Positions 47,181-58,122 of a stretch of DNA of 64,000 nucleotides are shown one piece after another. The notes beneath the pieces are model-generated. The model did no database searches. It was not told the origin of the DNA and saw only the letters and a program-made list of their open reading frames with translations. The first letter of the stretch is position 1. Every line of letters begins with the position of its first letter. The DNA lies in assembly GCA_033239525.1 (NCBI GenBank), contig BSYO01000026.1, positions 5,890,001 through 5,954,000 on the forward strand, in the 5' to 3' direction. The translations under genes and the position numbers were made by a program. The DNA is from Nepenthes gracilis (lineage: Eukaryota; Streptophyta; Magnoliopsida; Caryophyllales; Nepenthaceae).

Positions 47181-48817
47181 CTAACAACATAAGAATTTAT
47201 GTCAACTAAAGTTAATGTTCAACCCATTTTGGTCAAACTTTTAGCCCTAATGCTAACGCAAATAGATATATGCTTGCTAGGCCTCTGCTTATACTTGGTT
47301 CCTTACGATGACACTTCATTACAGGATTTCGTAGACAATTCTTTTGTTAATAATCGACTACACTTCTCATTTTAACAATTACACTAGAGAAGCAGTGAGG
47401 GGTATGGTCTAACTTGACAGTGTCTCAACTAGATCCACTCAAAATAGTCTGATTATCGATGAAAACAAAACTCTAAAAAATGAAATAATCTGAGATTGTC
47501 AAAGAAGATACCTTAATCCAAAGAAATCTATATTGTCTCTAATTAGACAAAAAAGATAAACCTCGAAGATAGATATTTGATTTGGTAATTCCCAGTAAAA
47601 AACAAAGCTAGAGTCTCTATCTATCAGACATATGCCCAATCATAAACAATGATAAACTTGGCATAATAAGGTAAAAAAATTCTATCATTATCTAAGACAA
47701 GGTAATACTAAAGATTCTTAATATAATTACCCGTTTTGCTTTATAGGCTATGGACTTAAGTCATATCACAAATTATTTCTTTAAATAATTTATTTCTTTA
47801 CATAAAGAACTATTTCTTGACATACCGTGAATTCAAGTCATTAATCTAAATCTACCATATGGAAGTTTCAGAATGAAGTCAAAACCTTACGTAGTCCTCA
47901 ATGTAATGAATTTATTAAGTCGGCAGGGAGAGGGTTCCAATACTGTATAACCAAGAATGTGAAAATGTAAACTCACCATACGGAGCTTCTCCCATCTCAG
48001 CATAATAGAATTCAGAGAGAAGCATTAATATATACACAAAAATAGAAATAATGAACAAAAAAGGGGGCAAAAAAACTTCCATTAAAATTTGATTCATGCT
48101 CTTAATTTCATACACCGAAATACACTACAAGCTAAAGGTGCAAGTAGTCAGGCACCTGGTATTCCATCAGTTTTACAGCATGCTCCCTTTTCTCTTCTCT
48201 GGGTTCCTTAAAAAATCTATACATGAAAAAAGGAACATAATTCAATTGCTCAAACAAAACTTTATTACAGTTAGAAATTTTTGGGAATTGAATAGCATTT
48301 TAATTTAGTTACTTGGCAAGACCCTTGAGAGAGACGTTGTTCCTATAGAACTAGGCGAACACAGCATGATAAACATGCGAGACATCGCAATCCATTCAGT
48401 AATGAGAAATTGAGAACATTCAGAATCAATTACAAAAATTTTGAATACGTAACATAGATAAAAACATCTGGCAAGTTACAGAGGATGAAGAATGAAATTA
48501 CGAACCAGAGGGAAAAGAAAACTAATAAAAGAAACAGAAATAAAATCCAGAAACATGCAGACATGGGAAAATTACAATGTACATATTACAAATCAAATAA
48601 AACAGAATATCAGAACTAGAAGCAGGCAGTAGTACTGATGAAGTTCAAATCTACTTTATTTGGTGAGAGAAATCGAAAACAAATCTACTTTATACAAACT
48701 ATAATTCAGAAACTATTTTTCACACTGCAATTTTATTTCAGTAACAGAAACACCTAAGGGAATTAATTTTGGAAAAAGAAACACCTAACGAAGCCCAAAA
48801 AGAGGACAAGCACACTT
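47181..48817. other. Intergenic sequence
   Basis: Nothing identified. If the ferritin-like exon at 48,818 belonged to a whole gene its later exons would lie here on the minus strand. I looked for the conserved ferroxidase segments and did not find them. Confidence 0.5.
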
Positions 48818-49135
48818 TATTTGTTCATTGATGACAGCTTCATCCTTGTCGGATTACTTCTAACGACTGACAGAGATTGAGGAACAGTAGTTACCATAGA
48901 AAGCTCTTTGTTCACTTCGTCAAACAGCCCAGAGAAGACGCTGGTGAGAGGCCGGCTATCTGCCTCCCGCGACGCAGAAACAACGTATCCGTTGACGGTT
49001 TTCACCGATGAAAATCGCAGAGCCGAAGAAAAGTTCACGGACATCGCCGATTGAAAAGCAGGAGCGACTCGAAAAGGAAAGATTGTCACCAATGCTGTTG
49101 AGGGCGGAGGAAGTTGAAGATGATCTGAGAAGCAT
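48818..49135 (-). pseudogene. Ferritin first exon, broken
   Basis: Minus strand, from an ATG at 49,135: MLLRSSSTSSALNSIGDNLS resembles the start of the plastid transit peptide of plant ferritin. After a frameshift near 49,080 the other frame continues with FSSALRFSSVKTVNGYVVSA, then SRPLTSVFSGLFDEVNKELS and VTTVPQ, the ferritin extension peptide. A second shift leads into SDKDEAVINEQI at 48,855-48,818, the first residues of the ferritin shell subunit. Plant ferritins store iron in plastids as 24-subunit shells. The text ends where an intron would be expected, without a good donor site, and the later exons are not in the window. This is a fragment with at least two shifts, so a pseudogene. Confidence 0.72.
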
Positions 49136-49174
49136 TTTGAATCCAAGGAGATGAGGACTACCTTCGAGGTTTAC

Positions 49175-49429
49175 AACGGGAAAAAGAGATTGGAAAGAAA
49201 GAACGAATAGTGAGATAAAAAAATCGTCGAAGAACAGTGATGGAGCGAATGAAGAGGAGAGCAATGTCTCGAGCAGAGAAAATGGCAATAATGTCTGAAC
49301 GGGGAAACGAGATTGGGAAGAAAGAACGAATAGTGAGAGAAAAAAATCGTCGCAGAAAAGTGATGGACCGAACGAAGAGGAGAGCAATGTCTGGAGCAGA
49401 GAAAATGGCAATAATTTCTGAGGCAACGA
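49175..49429. repeat. 123-bp tandem duplication upstream of the ferritin relic
   Basis: Copies start at 49,175 and 49,298. Shared words are gaaagaacgaatagtgaga, aagaggagagcaatgtct and gcagagaaaatggcaataat. They lie immediately before the ferritin-like ATG, in the region that would be promoter or leader. They create a 181-residue minus frame that is repetitive and not believable as a protein. Confidence 0.92.
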
Positions 49430-49839
49430 ATAAATCGATGAAATGAAATTTAAAAAAAAAACAAAAACAAAAACAAAAAGAGCCGTTGCAAGATTCGCCA
49501 CGTGGATGGGGAGTTATTCTGGAAAATTTGTCAAAAATTAATAAATAATATAAAATTTATTATTTTTAATTTTTAAATATTAAATTGAATACTTAAAATA
49601 TACTAAATCTACAAAAAAAAATATTATATCTTATTTTTTATATCTTATAATTTTTATTCCATTGTACATGTGACAAAAATATAAATAAATTAGAATATTT
49701 TATATGCTTTTTTAAATCACGTTGAATAATTTTTTTTAACCGTCAAAAACTATGTTAATCCCAAATATAAACAACAATTGAAAATATATGTGATATGTTC
49801 TAGATTTAAGTTTTGAACAGATTCAAATTAAATTATTTG
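49430..49839. other. AT-rich spacer
   Basis: Starts with an A-rich aaaac tract, then ccacgtgg (a G-box-like word at 49,499), then very AT-rich DNA. No gene. Confidence 0.5.
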
Positions 49840-50832
49840 TATGATTCCAACTCCATCCACTAAGTCTCGGATTTTGTACATCACAACTTTAAACAAAAGT
49901 CAAATGACGATGAGATGTGATCCCTTTAAAAATACTTTGACGCTTAAATCAATAAACAATCTTCAGATAATAGAAAGTGGATGCAGAGAATGCAGTATTT
50001 GTAGATGTAGGAATGCTCTCGTCGGCAGAGAGACTTTAGGTGCTCGTGATGAGTAAGTTCTCTAAGTACTGAGTTCATTGAGAACTAATAGCAGAGAGAG
50101 CGCTCAGATGCTTAAGTATATGAGAGCTTCTGAGAGCTTTATAATTGCTTGAGAGCGTTTGTGGACAAAGGAAGGCATTGCCATTGAAGGGAGCTTTCAT
50201 CGCCTTTTGTAGTCATGGCCCTAGACTATCTTCTTTGTATAAAGGGATTTGATACCCATGCTCTGTTGGGAATCGTTGTCTCTCCTACATAGGCGTGAGC
50301 GCCTTTCTGGCTGTAACGGTCAAAGAGCTGATTTTCTTCCTTCTATATTTTGTAACCGTTAATATTTTTAACAAACAGTGCGTGAATTTTGGCACATTCC
50401 TTCAGAAATGTGCTTTGATTCTGGAGATGACCGTTACAATGAAGCCTGCCTTCTTTGAATATGCGCAAAATTAGGGCAGATGATTGTTGTGGCTTGAAGA
50501 CGGACACGTGGACCACTGTAGGCTTAGGCCACGTGCGTCCTGGGCTTCAACTGGCTACTAGCTGCTTCTCTGATCAACGGAAACGTTGACCATTCTGGGC
50601 TCAAATGGGCTATCTTGATCTTGGGCCTCTATCAGTTCACTAGCATTTCGTCTGGTCAACTGCGACGTTGACCATTCAAGCTCAAATGGGCTATCTTGAT
50701 CTTGGGCCTCTATCAGTTCACTAGCATTTCGTCCGGTCAACTGCAGTATTGACCATTCGGGCATAAATGGGCTGCTAAGGATTTTGGTCATTTTCTCCTT
50801 CATGGGTCAGCTCGTTACTGACATTCCCATCA
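49840..50832 (-). repeat. 3' LTR of Tat element C
   Basis: In element orientation it starts TGATGGGAATG at 50,832, just like the TGATGGGAACG of element B, after AGTATGAGGGGCTAG (purine tract, 50,833-50,847). The far end is not certain. A tgatgagtaag at 50,047 matches the element B LTR end tgatgagtcc and would give 786 bp, but sequence left of it still resembles LTR sequence. It contains an 82-bp tandem repeat. Confidence 0.65.
50584..50780. repeat. 82-bp tandem repeat inside the element C LTR
   Basis: About 2.4 copies starting at 50,584, 50,666 and 50,748, sharing gttgaccatt and tgggctatcttgatcttggg. It is close to the LTR start, in the enhancer (U3) region. Confidence 0.92.
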
Positions 50833-51014
50833 CTAGCCCCTCATACTGGCGGTCTGGGACTCTAACATCCAGTATGTTCATGATGGGACACACCTGGCTG
50901 GATAACTCTATCTAAGACAATTTGGTGAGGAAACTAGCAATGACTCTTGGTCTGCTGATCGTGTTGGATGCGACCGTTGACCATAAAGTCAGGGTCCGAA
51001 AAACAAAGTTGTAG

Positions 51015-51290
51015 GAAGTGTTTATCGGATTCGTTGATCGTACCAACCAAAACCTAGAGAACTTGCTGAAAAAAACGCTGACCATCCAGACAAGAATCCG
51101 GAGAACTGAGCAAGAAGATGAGCATTGACCGAATTCGTTAACCATCCAGGCAAGAATTCAGAGGACTGAATGAAAGAAGTATTGACCGGATTCGTTGACC
51201 GTCCAAGCAAGAATTCAGAGGAATGGCTAAAGAAAGTATTAACCGGATTCGTTGATCGTCCAGGCAAGAATCCAGAGGACTAGTGGGGAT
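51015..51290. repeat. 57-bp tandem repeat in element C spacer
   Basis: At least three good units (attgacc or attaacc at 51,124, 51,181 and 51,238) and one or two worn ones to the left. The unit contains ggattcgttgaccgtcca and ggcaagaattcagagga. It lies between the purine tract and the opposite-strand promoter, as a different array does in element B. Confidence 0.9.
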
Positions 51291-51486
51291 TGAATCGATG
51301 CGCCATCATACCGCCGGATTGTCAATCGAAAAGTTTCCATGTGTCATTATGAAGTGAATTTACAATCCCAAGTAATTAATGTGCCGAAGATTTGATTCGA
51401 CCGCATCCTCTCCAGAAGCGACACATGTCAGCAATGATGGGCGCACCTTTTCGATGTGTTGTCCTTCTCCAACGGCTGCGTACCTT

Positions 51487-51492
51487 TATAAA
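51487..51492 (+). promoter_or_regulatory. TATA box of the opposite-strand ORF, element C
   Basis: TATAAA within cctttataaactg, about 85 bp before the ATG at 51,572. Equivalent to the element B motif at 14,524. Confidence 0.6.
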
Positions 51493-51571
51493 CTGTATGT
51501 CCATTTCAAATTTCCTACGCTTTCCTTGTGAAAATTTCTAAGTCTTCATCTTCCTTCTTGCTGACGTTTCC

Positions 51572-53302
51572 ATGGGTCCTTCCTTCTTAAGATCGCTTCT
51601 GTGATGAGTCCCGGTGAGATCAGAGAGTTCTATGTTGAGTATAACATCCCACGGAAGATCATATTCACGATGCCCAGTGAGTACGACAGAGCCTACTTCC
51701 CTCCTAGGGATCACATTGCTGTTTACGAGACTCACTTGAGGAGTGGGCTACGCCTCCCTGCACCAGAGAAACTGTTGACCATCTTTACAGTGCTTAGAGT
51801 TCCTATCGTACATCTTCCTCTGCCACCATTCAAGGCTGCTAACAGTGGAGGTAGCAAGGGTGATGTTTTGATTCACCCAGAGTAGAGACTTAATCTCATT
51901 GTCCCCCTAGAGAATTTCGTATCAGTGATGCCATCTATGATTTTTTGAAGAACTGGAATAACCGTTTCTTCTTTGTTCATGTTAACGATACATGGCCCTT
52001 GTCTAGAGATTGGAACAAAGTTCCCAGTGTTCTAACCGAGATGCCCAAGAAGGAGGAGGTGGCTGCCGTGGAGCCACTTCTGCAGTTGGTAAAGGATCAC
52101 CTCCCTCAATTTAGGAGAGGTTACCTGATTTCCCGTGAGAAAGCTAGGAGGGCTCGTTGGAGACCGCCATCTCCGGTCCAGAAGATGAGACTTCCATCTT
52201 CGGTGGCCTCCCAGTGCAAGAGGAAAGCCAGCGTCAATGCCATTGATACGGCCGGTGCACTTTCCACCGGTGATACTCCCAACAGTCTAAGGCAAAACAG
52301 GGCAGCTACAATAAAGCCTTCTTCTTCATCCTCCACAGAGCCGGACTAAATCTTGGCTGATCAACTCGCTGGAACTAGAAAGCGCTCCAGAGTAGAGGCT
52401 ACTATAGAGGTGTATGAGGCCATCCTGCGCACTGTTGCGAGTGGCACTGTCGCTGCACCACCGCAACTGGAGGACTTCATGCCGATGCAGCCACTGCCTG
52501 AAGTCATCAGTTTAGATCCAACTGCCGGCTGAGCTAAAGGAGCTAACCATGGATGGAGCCTTCTATGGCGCATGATGAGCCAGCCACCAGAGAGCTCTTT
52601 AAGGTGGTTGACATCAGTGCTGAGTTGGTGGAGGAGATTGCTACTGAAATTTTAGCGGAGCGTGCTATGAAGGTTGCCACTCCCAATCCTTCAGCATCAT
52701 GCCCAAGGTCGCAGAGCGGACCAGTAAGGAGACAACACCAAGTCTGGCTAGTAACTTTTCGAAGATTCCCTTCTCTTTTCTTCATTAGCTGTTTGTCACT
52801 TAACATTTTTGGTCTCTTGTAGGAAGAAATCATTTTGGGCGCAAGTGAGCAAGGGATGCGTCAAAGAGACACAATGATCTTGGACCACGAGGAAGAGATC
52901 ACCTAATTTGAGGAGAAGATTGACCTACTAAGAGCCCAGTACCAGGAGGAGAAGACTACTCTTCAGTCGGAGTTGTCAGAACTGAAGGCAAAAAATGCAA
53001 GACTGGAAGAGGAAGCTGCCCGGACAGTAGGGCACACTGATGAGCTCTTAGGACGGATAGCATCGTTAGAGAACGACCTATCTACTTGCATACGTCCACA
53101 TGATGTTTCTCAGGCGTTGTGGGCACGGTTATGGAAAGACATCAACATCAGCACCGTACCGGCACAGTTGGTGGATCCCAATTTTTCCATCGGTGTCCTT
53201 GACCGAGTGAACTGCTCTGCCAAGCGACGTGAGTGCCTCATGGACCAGTCATGGAGTGCACAAGAGCCTCTCCCGCCTCCTCTTGGGAACTCTGCTCCTT
53301 AG
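51572..53302 (+). pseudogene. Opposite-strand ORF of Tat element C (Transposase_28-like, coiled coil)
   Basis: A gene-like unit running against gag-pol. The N-terminal part (51,601-51,885) has EYDRAYFPPRDHIAVYETHL and LRSGLRLP, the Transposase_28 (putative gypsy-type transposon) layout, aligning with element B at 14,640-14,890. After a shift, 51,945-52,349 reads NWNNRFFFVHVNDTWPLSRD and then a basic, Ser-rich stretch. A third frame (52,553 on) holds ELFKVVDISAELVEEIATEI. Across a 72-nt intron it joins a coiled-coil segment with LQSELSELKAKNARLEEEA, ending at 53,302. One in-frame stop (near 52,904) and two shifts disable it. Such extra ORFs are known in Tat elements; their job is not. Confidence 0.75.
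52751..52822 (+). other. Probable 72-nt intron in the opposite-strand ORF
   Basis: Starts GTAACTTTTCG after CTA and ends CTCTTGTAG before GAAGAAATC, with a pyrimidine-rich stretch (ttctcttttcttc) and a candidate branch site (cacttaac). Its length is a multiple of three and removal joins VWL to EEIILGASEQG in the same frame as the coiled-coil ORF. Read unspliced, the frame hits the TAG of the acceptor itself. Splicing is inferred. Confidence 0.6.
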
Positions 53303-53357
53303 TAGATATTTTATATCCCTTACTCTTTATAGTGATTGTAAATGTATAAATGTTATC

Positions 53358-53363
53358 AATAAA
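53358..53363 (+). terminator. Polyadenylation signal of the opposite-strand ORF, element C
   Basis: AATAAA, 56 bp after the stop at 53,302, in AT-rich sequence with tgtaaatg upstream, a normal plant 3' end layout. Element B has a comparable tataataatgaat near 16,083. Confidence 0.5.
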
Positions 53364-53572
53364 ATAATCATTTTACAAATATATTACGTTCCATGACATT
53401 GCTTTCATTAGCTGTCCCTTTAGTAACTCGTATACATTGTACCCACTTTGACCTCGTTAATTGGTGAAGTTGTCGGGACCCGGCTAATCTCTCATGCTGG
53501 TAGTCTTACCAATCTAGCAAAGCTCCCTTCTTCTATACTCCAAATCCTTGGTGTAGGGAAGGCCCTTTTTAG

Positions 53573-55534
53573 GTATTTTTATTTTCAATTTCTCGTCTTC
53601 ATAATTATGAGATTGTTGAAAATTTTAATTGCTATATTAACCATAAGTGTGTTGGCCATGCGAGGCAACAAACATTTGTCTAAGGACAAATTTATCATAT
53701 TTTCAAATGATATTTATGAGATTTGCATGAATATAATGAATAGATATAATTATCAAACAATATGTATCTATATCGGGTCTCCCAATATCTATATTTTTGA
53801 TATCATGACAATATCATGATATATTAATATATCGATAATATATCAGTTGATGATAGGTCCATCAATCATGGATCGACCAAGATGTCAAGCCCACGGTGAA
53901 GAGGTTGTCGAGAAGTCCCAGCTCAAAAAGAAATCTAGCAAGCAAAAGGGGTAGGTTTAGGATTCAAATGGCACCCCAACCAACCCTATCGACCCAATCG
54001 AGAAGGCCTACGACCCTCTTCCCATACACTGAAGCAACTTACCATAATCGGTCGGAACTGCCTAACAGATATTCCAAGAATATTTGCCCACGTATGCACA
54101 ATTATCTCTAAAATGACAACCGCCATAATTACGGCCAGAGAATTTCCTAGAAGAAGGAAGGGATATCTGCCGATATCCAGGGTTGCCTTGTCAGGCACCC
54201 GCGAGCCTTAACATTTAAGCAACCTTCATTCTCTATATATCTACTCCCCTCTCGCAGAAGAGGGGAACACACACTCAAGAGCTTGAAGAAATCCTAACAA
54301 AACAATAAAGATAAGAGGTTAAGGGAGTAACCATTCTGGCCCCCAACCACATAGAAAAGCCAAGAGTTCTCCATCCTCCTTGAGGCCACTAACTCCTAGT
54401 GCAATCCTTCTTTCTCTATCTCTTAAACCATTCCCCATTGAGCGCACCCGCCGAAATCAAGTCATCCGCCAGCCCTTAGTGCCCAACGCCATTGGTGGCC
54501 TAAATGACAACCTAGCAAAGTTCAAAACCAAAAGGGATAAGAGAAAAGCCCCACTGGGAGCAAACCAAGGCACAGACTCGGAAGGCACGTTGACACTCAC
54601 ATTCTCGAGATGTCCACTTCTCCTGCTATTACTCTAACTAGTGTTTGTGAGGGCCTCACCCCAGTACCAAATCCTTCACCGCATGACTAGCGTAGTCAAC
54701 TTGAGAAGCAGGGTGTTAAGGGTCACTCCACCTAGAGACGGAAGCGAGACTCTATGAAGTCCTTATCTTCATCGTCATCGTCAAGTGGTCGTTCCCACCT
54801 CTGACCAGTCACTGCCCTCGCGAGTTCGCTATGCCCTTCATTGCAATAGTCAGTCTCAAGTAGAAGTACTCTAAGCCCTCACCAAGGCGCACATCATGAG
54901 CTGCCCTCTTGCCAAGAGCGACTCCAAGCCACACTCATCCGGGTATATCTCTAGGCCGCCCTTCGCTCAAGTGTACTTTCAAGCTGCCCCTCAATTTGAC
55001 GCACCTCTAAGCCGCCCCTAGTCGGGTGTACCCAAACACTCAATCCCCATAATATGCATTTACGCATTTAACTTGCATCCTCCTATCTTTCTATAATGCT
55101 AAGAAAGATTTCTTATTTGAATATTGGATGATATATTGGGGAGTAAGTCCCACTAATTCTCTGACCTCTTATTTTTAGTTTCATTGTGCAGGGTCCAGTT
55201 AATAGCACGAAGACCGGATCGGCTCCAGGTCGACCTACCAGAGGAAGATCGAGTAACTCCCTAACCCATTGGACAACTCGAATCCGGGGACGTATCAGTT
55301 GATATAGCCGATATTTTGCCAATAATCGGCCAATGTTGCCAATATATTAAATAATATGACCTTGTTAGCATGTAGTTATCTGAAAATTCTTTCCTTCTAA
55401 TACTGATATACATTGTTCAATATGTCTAATGCAGAAATCGATGCCACTGTTATCGATACTGATATTTTCATCTATGATATACTATCTTGATAGAGTTTTT
55501 TCACTGGTTCTTCTTATTATATTGCTTTATTTAG
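53573..55534 (+). other. Expanded NOP56 intron
   Basis: 1,962-bp intron with donor gtattttta and a T-rich acceptor region ending gctttatttag. It consists of GATATAT-rich dispersed repeat sequence (53,690-53,845 and 55,303-55,480) split by the solo LTR at 53,851. Without these insertions it would be a small intron of a few hundred bases. Confidence 0.8.
53846..55302 (+). mobile_element. Solo LTR with 5-bp target duplication GTTGA
   Basis: The LTR runs from 53,851 (TGATAGGTCC) to 55,297 (GGGGACGTATCA), 1,447 bp, with perfect TGATA/TATCA ends. It is bordered on both sides by GTTGA (53,846-53,850 and 55,298-55,302). A TATA motif (tctatatatctac, near 54,233) and AATAAA (54,304) about 70 bp later give plus orientation and a plausible U3/R. 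No internal domain is present, so I read it as a solo LTR left by recombination between two LTRs. Confidence 0.88.
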
Positions 55535-57237
55535 GGCTTTGAAAACAAGAGGAAACACACCGAAATATGGACTAATATCCCATTCTTCGTTTATTGGCCA
55601 AGCATCTTCCCAAAATAAGGGTCGAATGGCACGTTATCTGGCAAACAAGTGTTCCATTGCCTCACGTATTGACTGCTTCTCAGGTTTGTTATGTTCCTAT
55701 CACTACCCCACAGTAATTGTCTTCTGATTTGCATGAGTCAAAATTTTGTTGCTTTATTTGATTAATGCAGAGAGGGGTACTACTGTTTTCGGGGAGAAGC
55801 TCCGAGAACAAGTGGAGGAGCGACTTGACTTCTATGATAGGGGAGTTGCACCACGATGATGAAAGCCGCAGTTGAAATATCTTAAACTAAAGGTGAGATG
55901 TCCATTGCTATTGATTGTATTGCTCCGTTATTTGCCATATAGAAAAAGAACATTCATGGAAAATGAGGTCCAACGTCGAGGCCTTCATTTCTTTCAGTTA
56001 CTTTGCTGCTGTTGGTTGGACTGATGAACTGATATTTCCTGTCTTTCTGTGATGTAGACAGTGGATGATGATGTGCATCGGTGTTTATTTATTTGTATTT
56101 TTTTTGCACATGAAACCTTTTCAACTTCATCATTAGAAATTTAAATTACGGAAACAATTGTTTTTCATCATAGGGTTCGGGTTTCACACATTTGACCCTC
56201 TTTGAATTGCGCAATGTAAGAAACGTTGTAGATTGAGACAGAAGTCTAAATAGTAAATTATGCTGAATTCTTTATCCTCGTATGGTAGTAACTCTTACAG
56301 AAGATTAGATGGATATAGATAATGCCTCAATAAAAAAGAGCAAGAAAAAGAAGGTGAAAAATGAGGCTGCAGTAGATAGCGTGCCCATGACAGGGGATGA
56401 GCCACCTACGATCGCAAACGGTGATGCATCAGATGACACAAACTTGGAGAAGAAGACTAAGAAGAACAAGAAAGAGAAGCAAAAATGGAGCAAGATGAGG
56501 AAGAGCGGCAGCATGATAAGCTAGAAGATGCGAAAGCAAAGACGAGGAAAACAAAAGAGAAGAGGAAATCGGAAGTGGAGCAGTATGAAACGACCACGGT
56601 GGACAAGAAGAAGAAGAAGAGGAGGAGGAACGGCGAGGCAGAGAATGCAGAGGATCTGCAGGCAGCAACTGGCGGCAAGAAAAAGAAGAAGTCGAAAATC
56701 GAAGTGGATGACTAAGTTGTCAGGTGGTTAGACAGATGCTGAACATTTCTGATTGTGTAGAATACATGCTACAGCGGAAGTTCATATATTCAATTGACTT
56801 GCCTATCTTTATGACTGCAATGTTTACCACTGCCTGGCTTTTTGATTATGATGGAAAAAGATTTAGCATGAAAGTAAGGATAAGATTCAGCTCTGAATAT
56901 ACATCCTATGGATTATTTGATTCAAATGGTAGGTGTTGAAAGCTAGCAAGATGATTATCCTATTGTACTAAGCAACGATATTTTATGGTATGTTATTTTC
57001 TCGGCAAAAGTTCTCTCAATTTAATATTACGATGTGTGGACACCTTTGATGTATTAGTAATATTGTCTATTGTGATATAAGATTATGAATTTAAATTATA
57101 GAAATAATTTATCTATTATATGTATTAGTTTGTTATGACAAAAATAATGTGATGAATATAAAGAACTCAACTTTAAATGGTTATACCAAACTAAAGCTCG
57201 ATATTGCCAAATTTATCCTTAGATGAGGATGATTTGT

Positions 57238-57302
57238 TGGTATGGTGGTGGTGGTTGGTGGAGGAGGTGGTGGTGGTGGTGGTGCTGCTATTGCTGTTGG
57301 TA
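57238..57302. repeat. GGT-rich low-complexity tract
   Basis: Runs of ggt with occasional gga and gct. It produces a spurious Val-rich frame. Confidence 0.9.
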
Positions 57303-58100
57303 GTAGGGACATATCCACTTGGTCTCATGGAACCACGGCAAAAAATAGTATCTTTAGAAGGGGATTTTTCTTCATTATGGTGGTAATGACATACATCATA
57401 AAGAGTCTATGAAGTAATTTACTTGCAAGCACATAAAATTATAGACGAAATATTAGTATACTATATTTTTCCTGTTTGTCTTTAAATTAGTATGTTATAG
57501 ATAAATTATAGATAGGCACGCATTTAAACACCGTCTAAAAATTTTTTTCAAAAAAGTTAATAATAATTTTTTGAAAAAAACTTTAAAATCCTCATCCTTT
57601 TGTCGAGAGGCTCCTATCTTTAGAAATTGCTCCCTAATATGATGAAATCTCGAAGAGAAATTACGACAATATCTAATTAATCTCTATGATACGACATTCA
57701 CGGATCAACTTGTTGGGTTAATAATGCTATCAAGTAATTAATAGTGAATAATTAATATATTATTTGGTTTAAGAAATAATTATTTCATCTACGATAGTTA
57801 TTACCACCATTATTATTTTTACGATAACAATCGGAATCATAATCGTATTGATATAATTATACTTGTCATATTCATTAACGCTGTTAAGCCATATAATTAT
57901 TGTCGCGATAATTTCTACTACTATAGTTACGATTACTCTGCAATTATTAATAATAACAGTTTAATAATACATATTACAGTCAATATGTTATAGTTGTCGT
58001 TATCGTGACTACCAAAACTATAATTATCATCACAATATTGATGACGTATTAAAAACTATCATTACCACATTTTATTACTAAGATCGTTATAAGTATCTAT

Positions 58101-58122
58101 ATTATTATTATTATTATTATTA
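58101..58122. repeat. (ATT)n microsatellite
   Basis: About seven att units. Confidence 0.9.

Larger units (their letters stand above)
49840..53400 (-). mobile_element. Ty3/gypsy Tat-type element C remnant (3' LTR and opposite-strand ORF)
   Basis: A third Tat element in the minus orientation, reduced to its 3' portion: LTR (about 49,840-50,832), purine tract, a tandem-repeat spacer and a plus-strand ORF unit (51,487-53,363). Gag, pol, primer site and 5' LTR are gone. The right edge lies between about 53,370 and 53,440, where NOP56 exon sequence begins almost at once, so a deletion has fused the two. Confidence 0.75.
53413..56715 (+). pseudogene. NOP56: NOP56 pseudogene, C-terminal half
   Basis: NOP56 is the box C/D snoRNP core protein that guides rRNA 2'-O-methylation in the nucleolus. 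Four exon pieces follow in order. About 53,413-53,572 has [20 protein letters not shown] and [11 protein letters not shown]. 55,535-55,683 has [20 protein letters not shown] and [18 protein letters not shown]. 55,772-55,892 has [20 protein letters not shown], then GVAPR and a stop where a few codons are deleted. 56,301-56,715 is the Lys-rich tail with a frameshift near 56,485. Introns join in phase: ttttag/gtattt...tttag/ggctttg restores Arg. Retained introns show it is a copy of the gene, not of mRNA. The N-terminal exons are absent, replaced by Tat element C. Confidence 0.88.

Noticed and set aside
48956..49501. 181-codon minus-strand frame, the longest in the window
   Set aside because: Most of it is the reverse reading of a 123-bp tandem duplication, giving a repetitive Leu/Phe/Ser-rich product. 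Only its last part overlaps real ferritin-derived sequence.
56305..56678. Minus-strand Ser/Leu/Phe-rich frames opposite the NOP56 tail
   Set aside because: They are the complement of the Lys-rich plus-strand tail (aag/aaa codons read backwards).
57204..57386. Val-rich plus-strand frame
   Set aside because: Produced by a GGT/GTG low-complexity tract.
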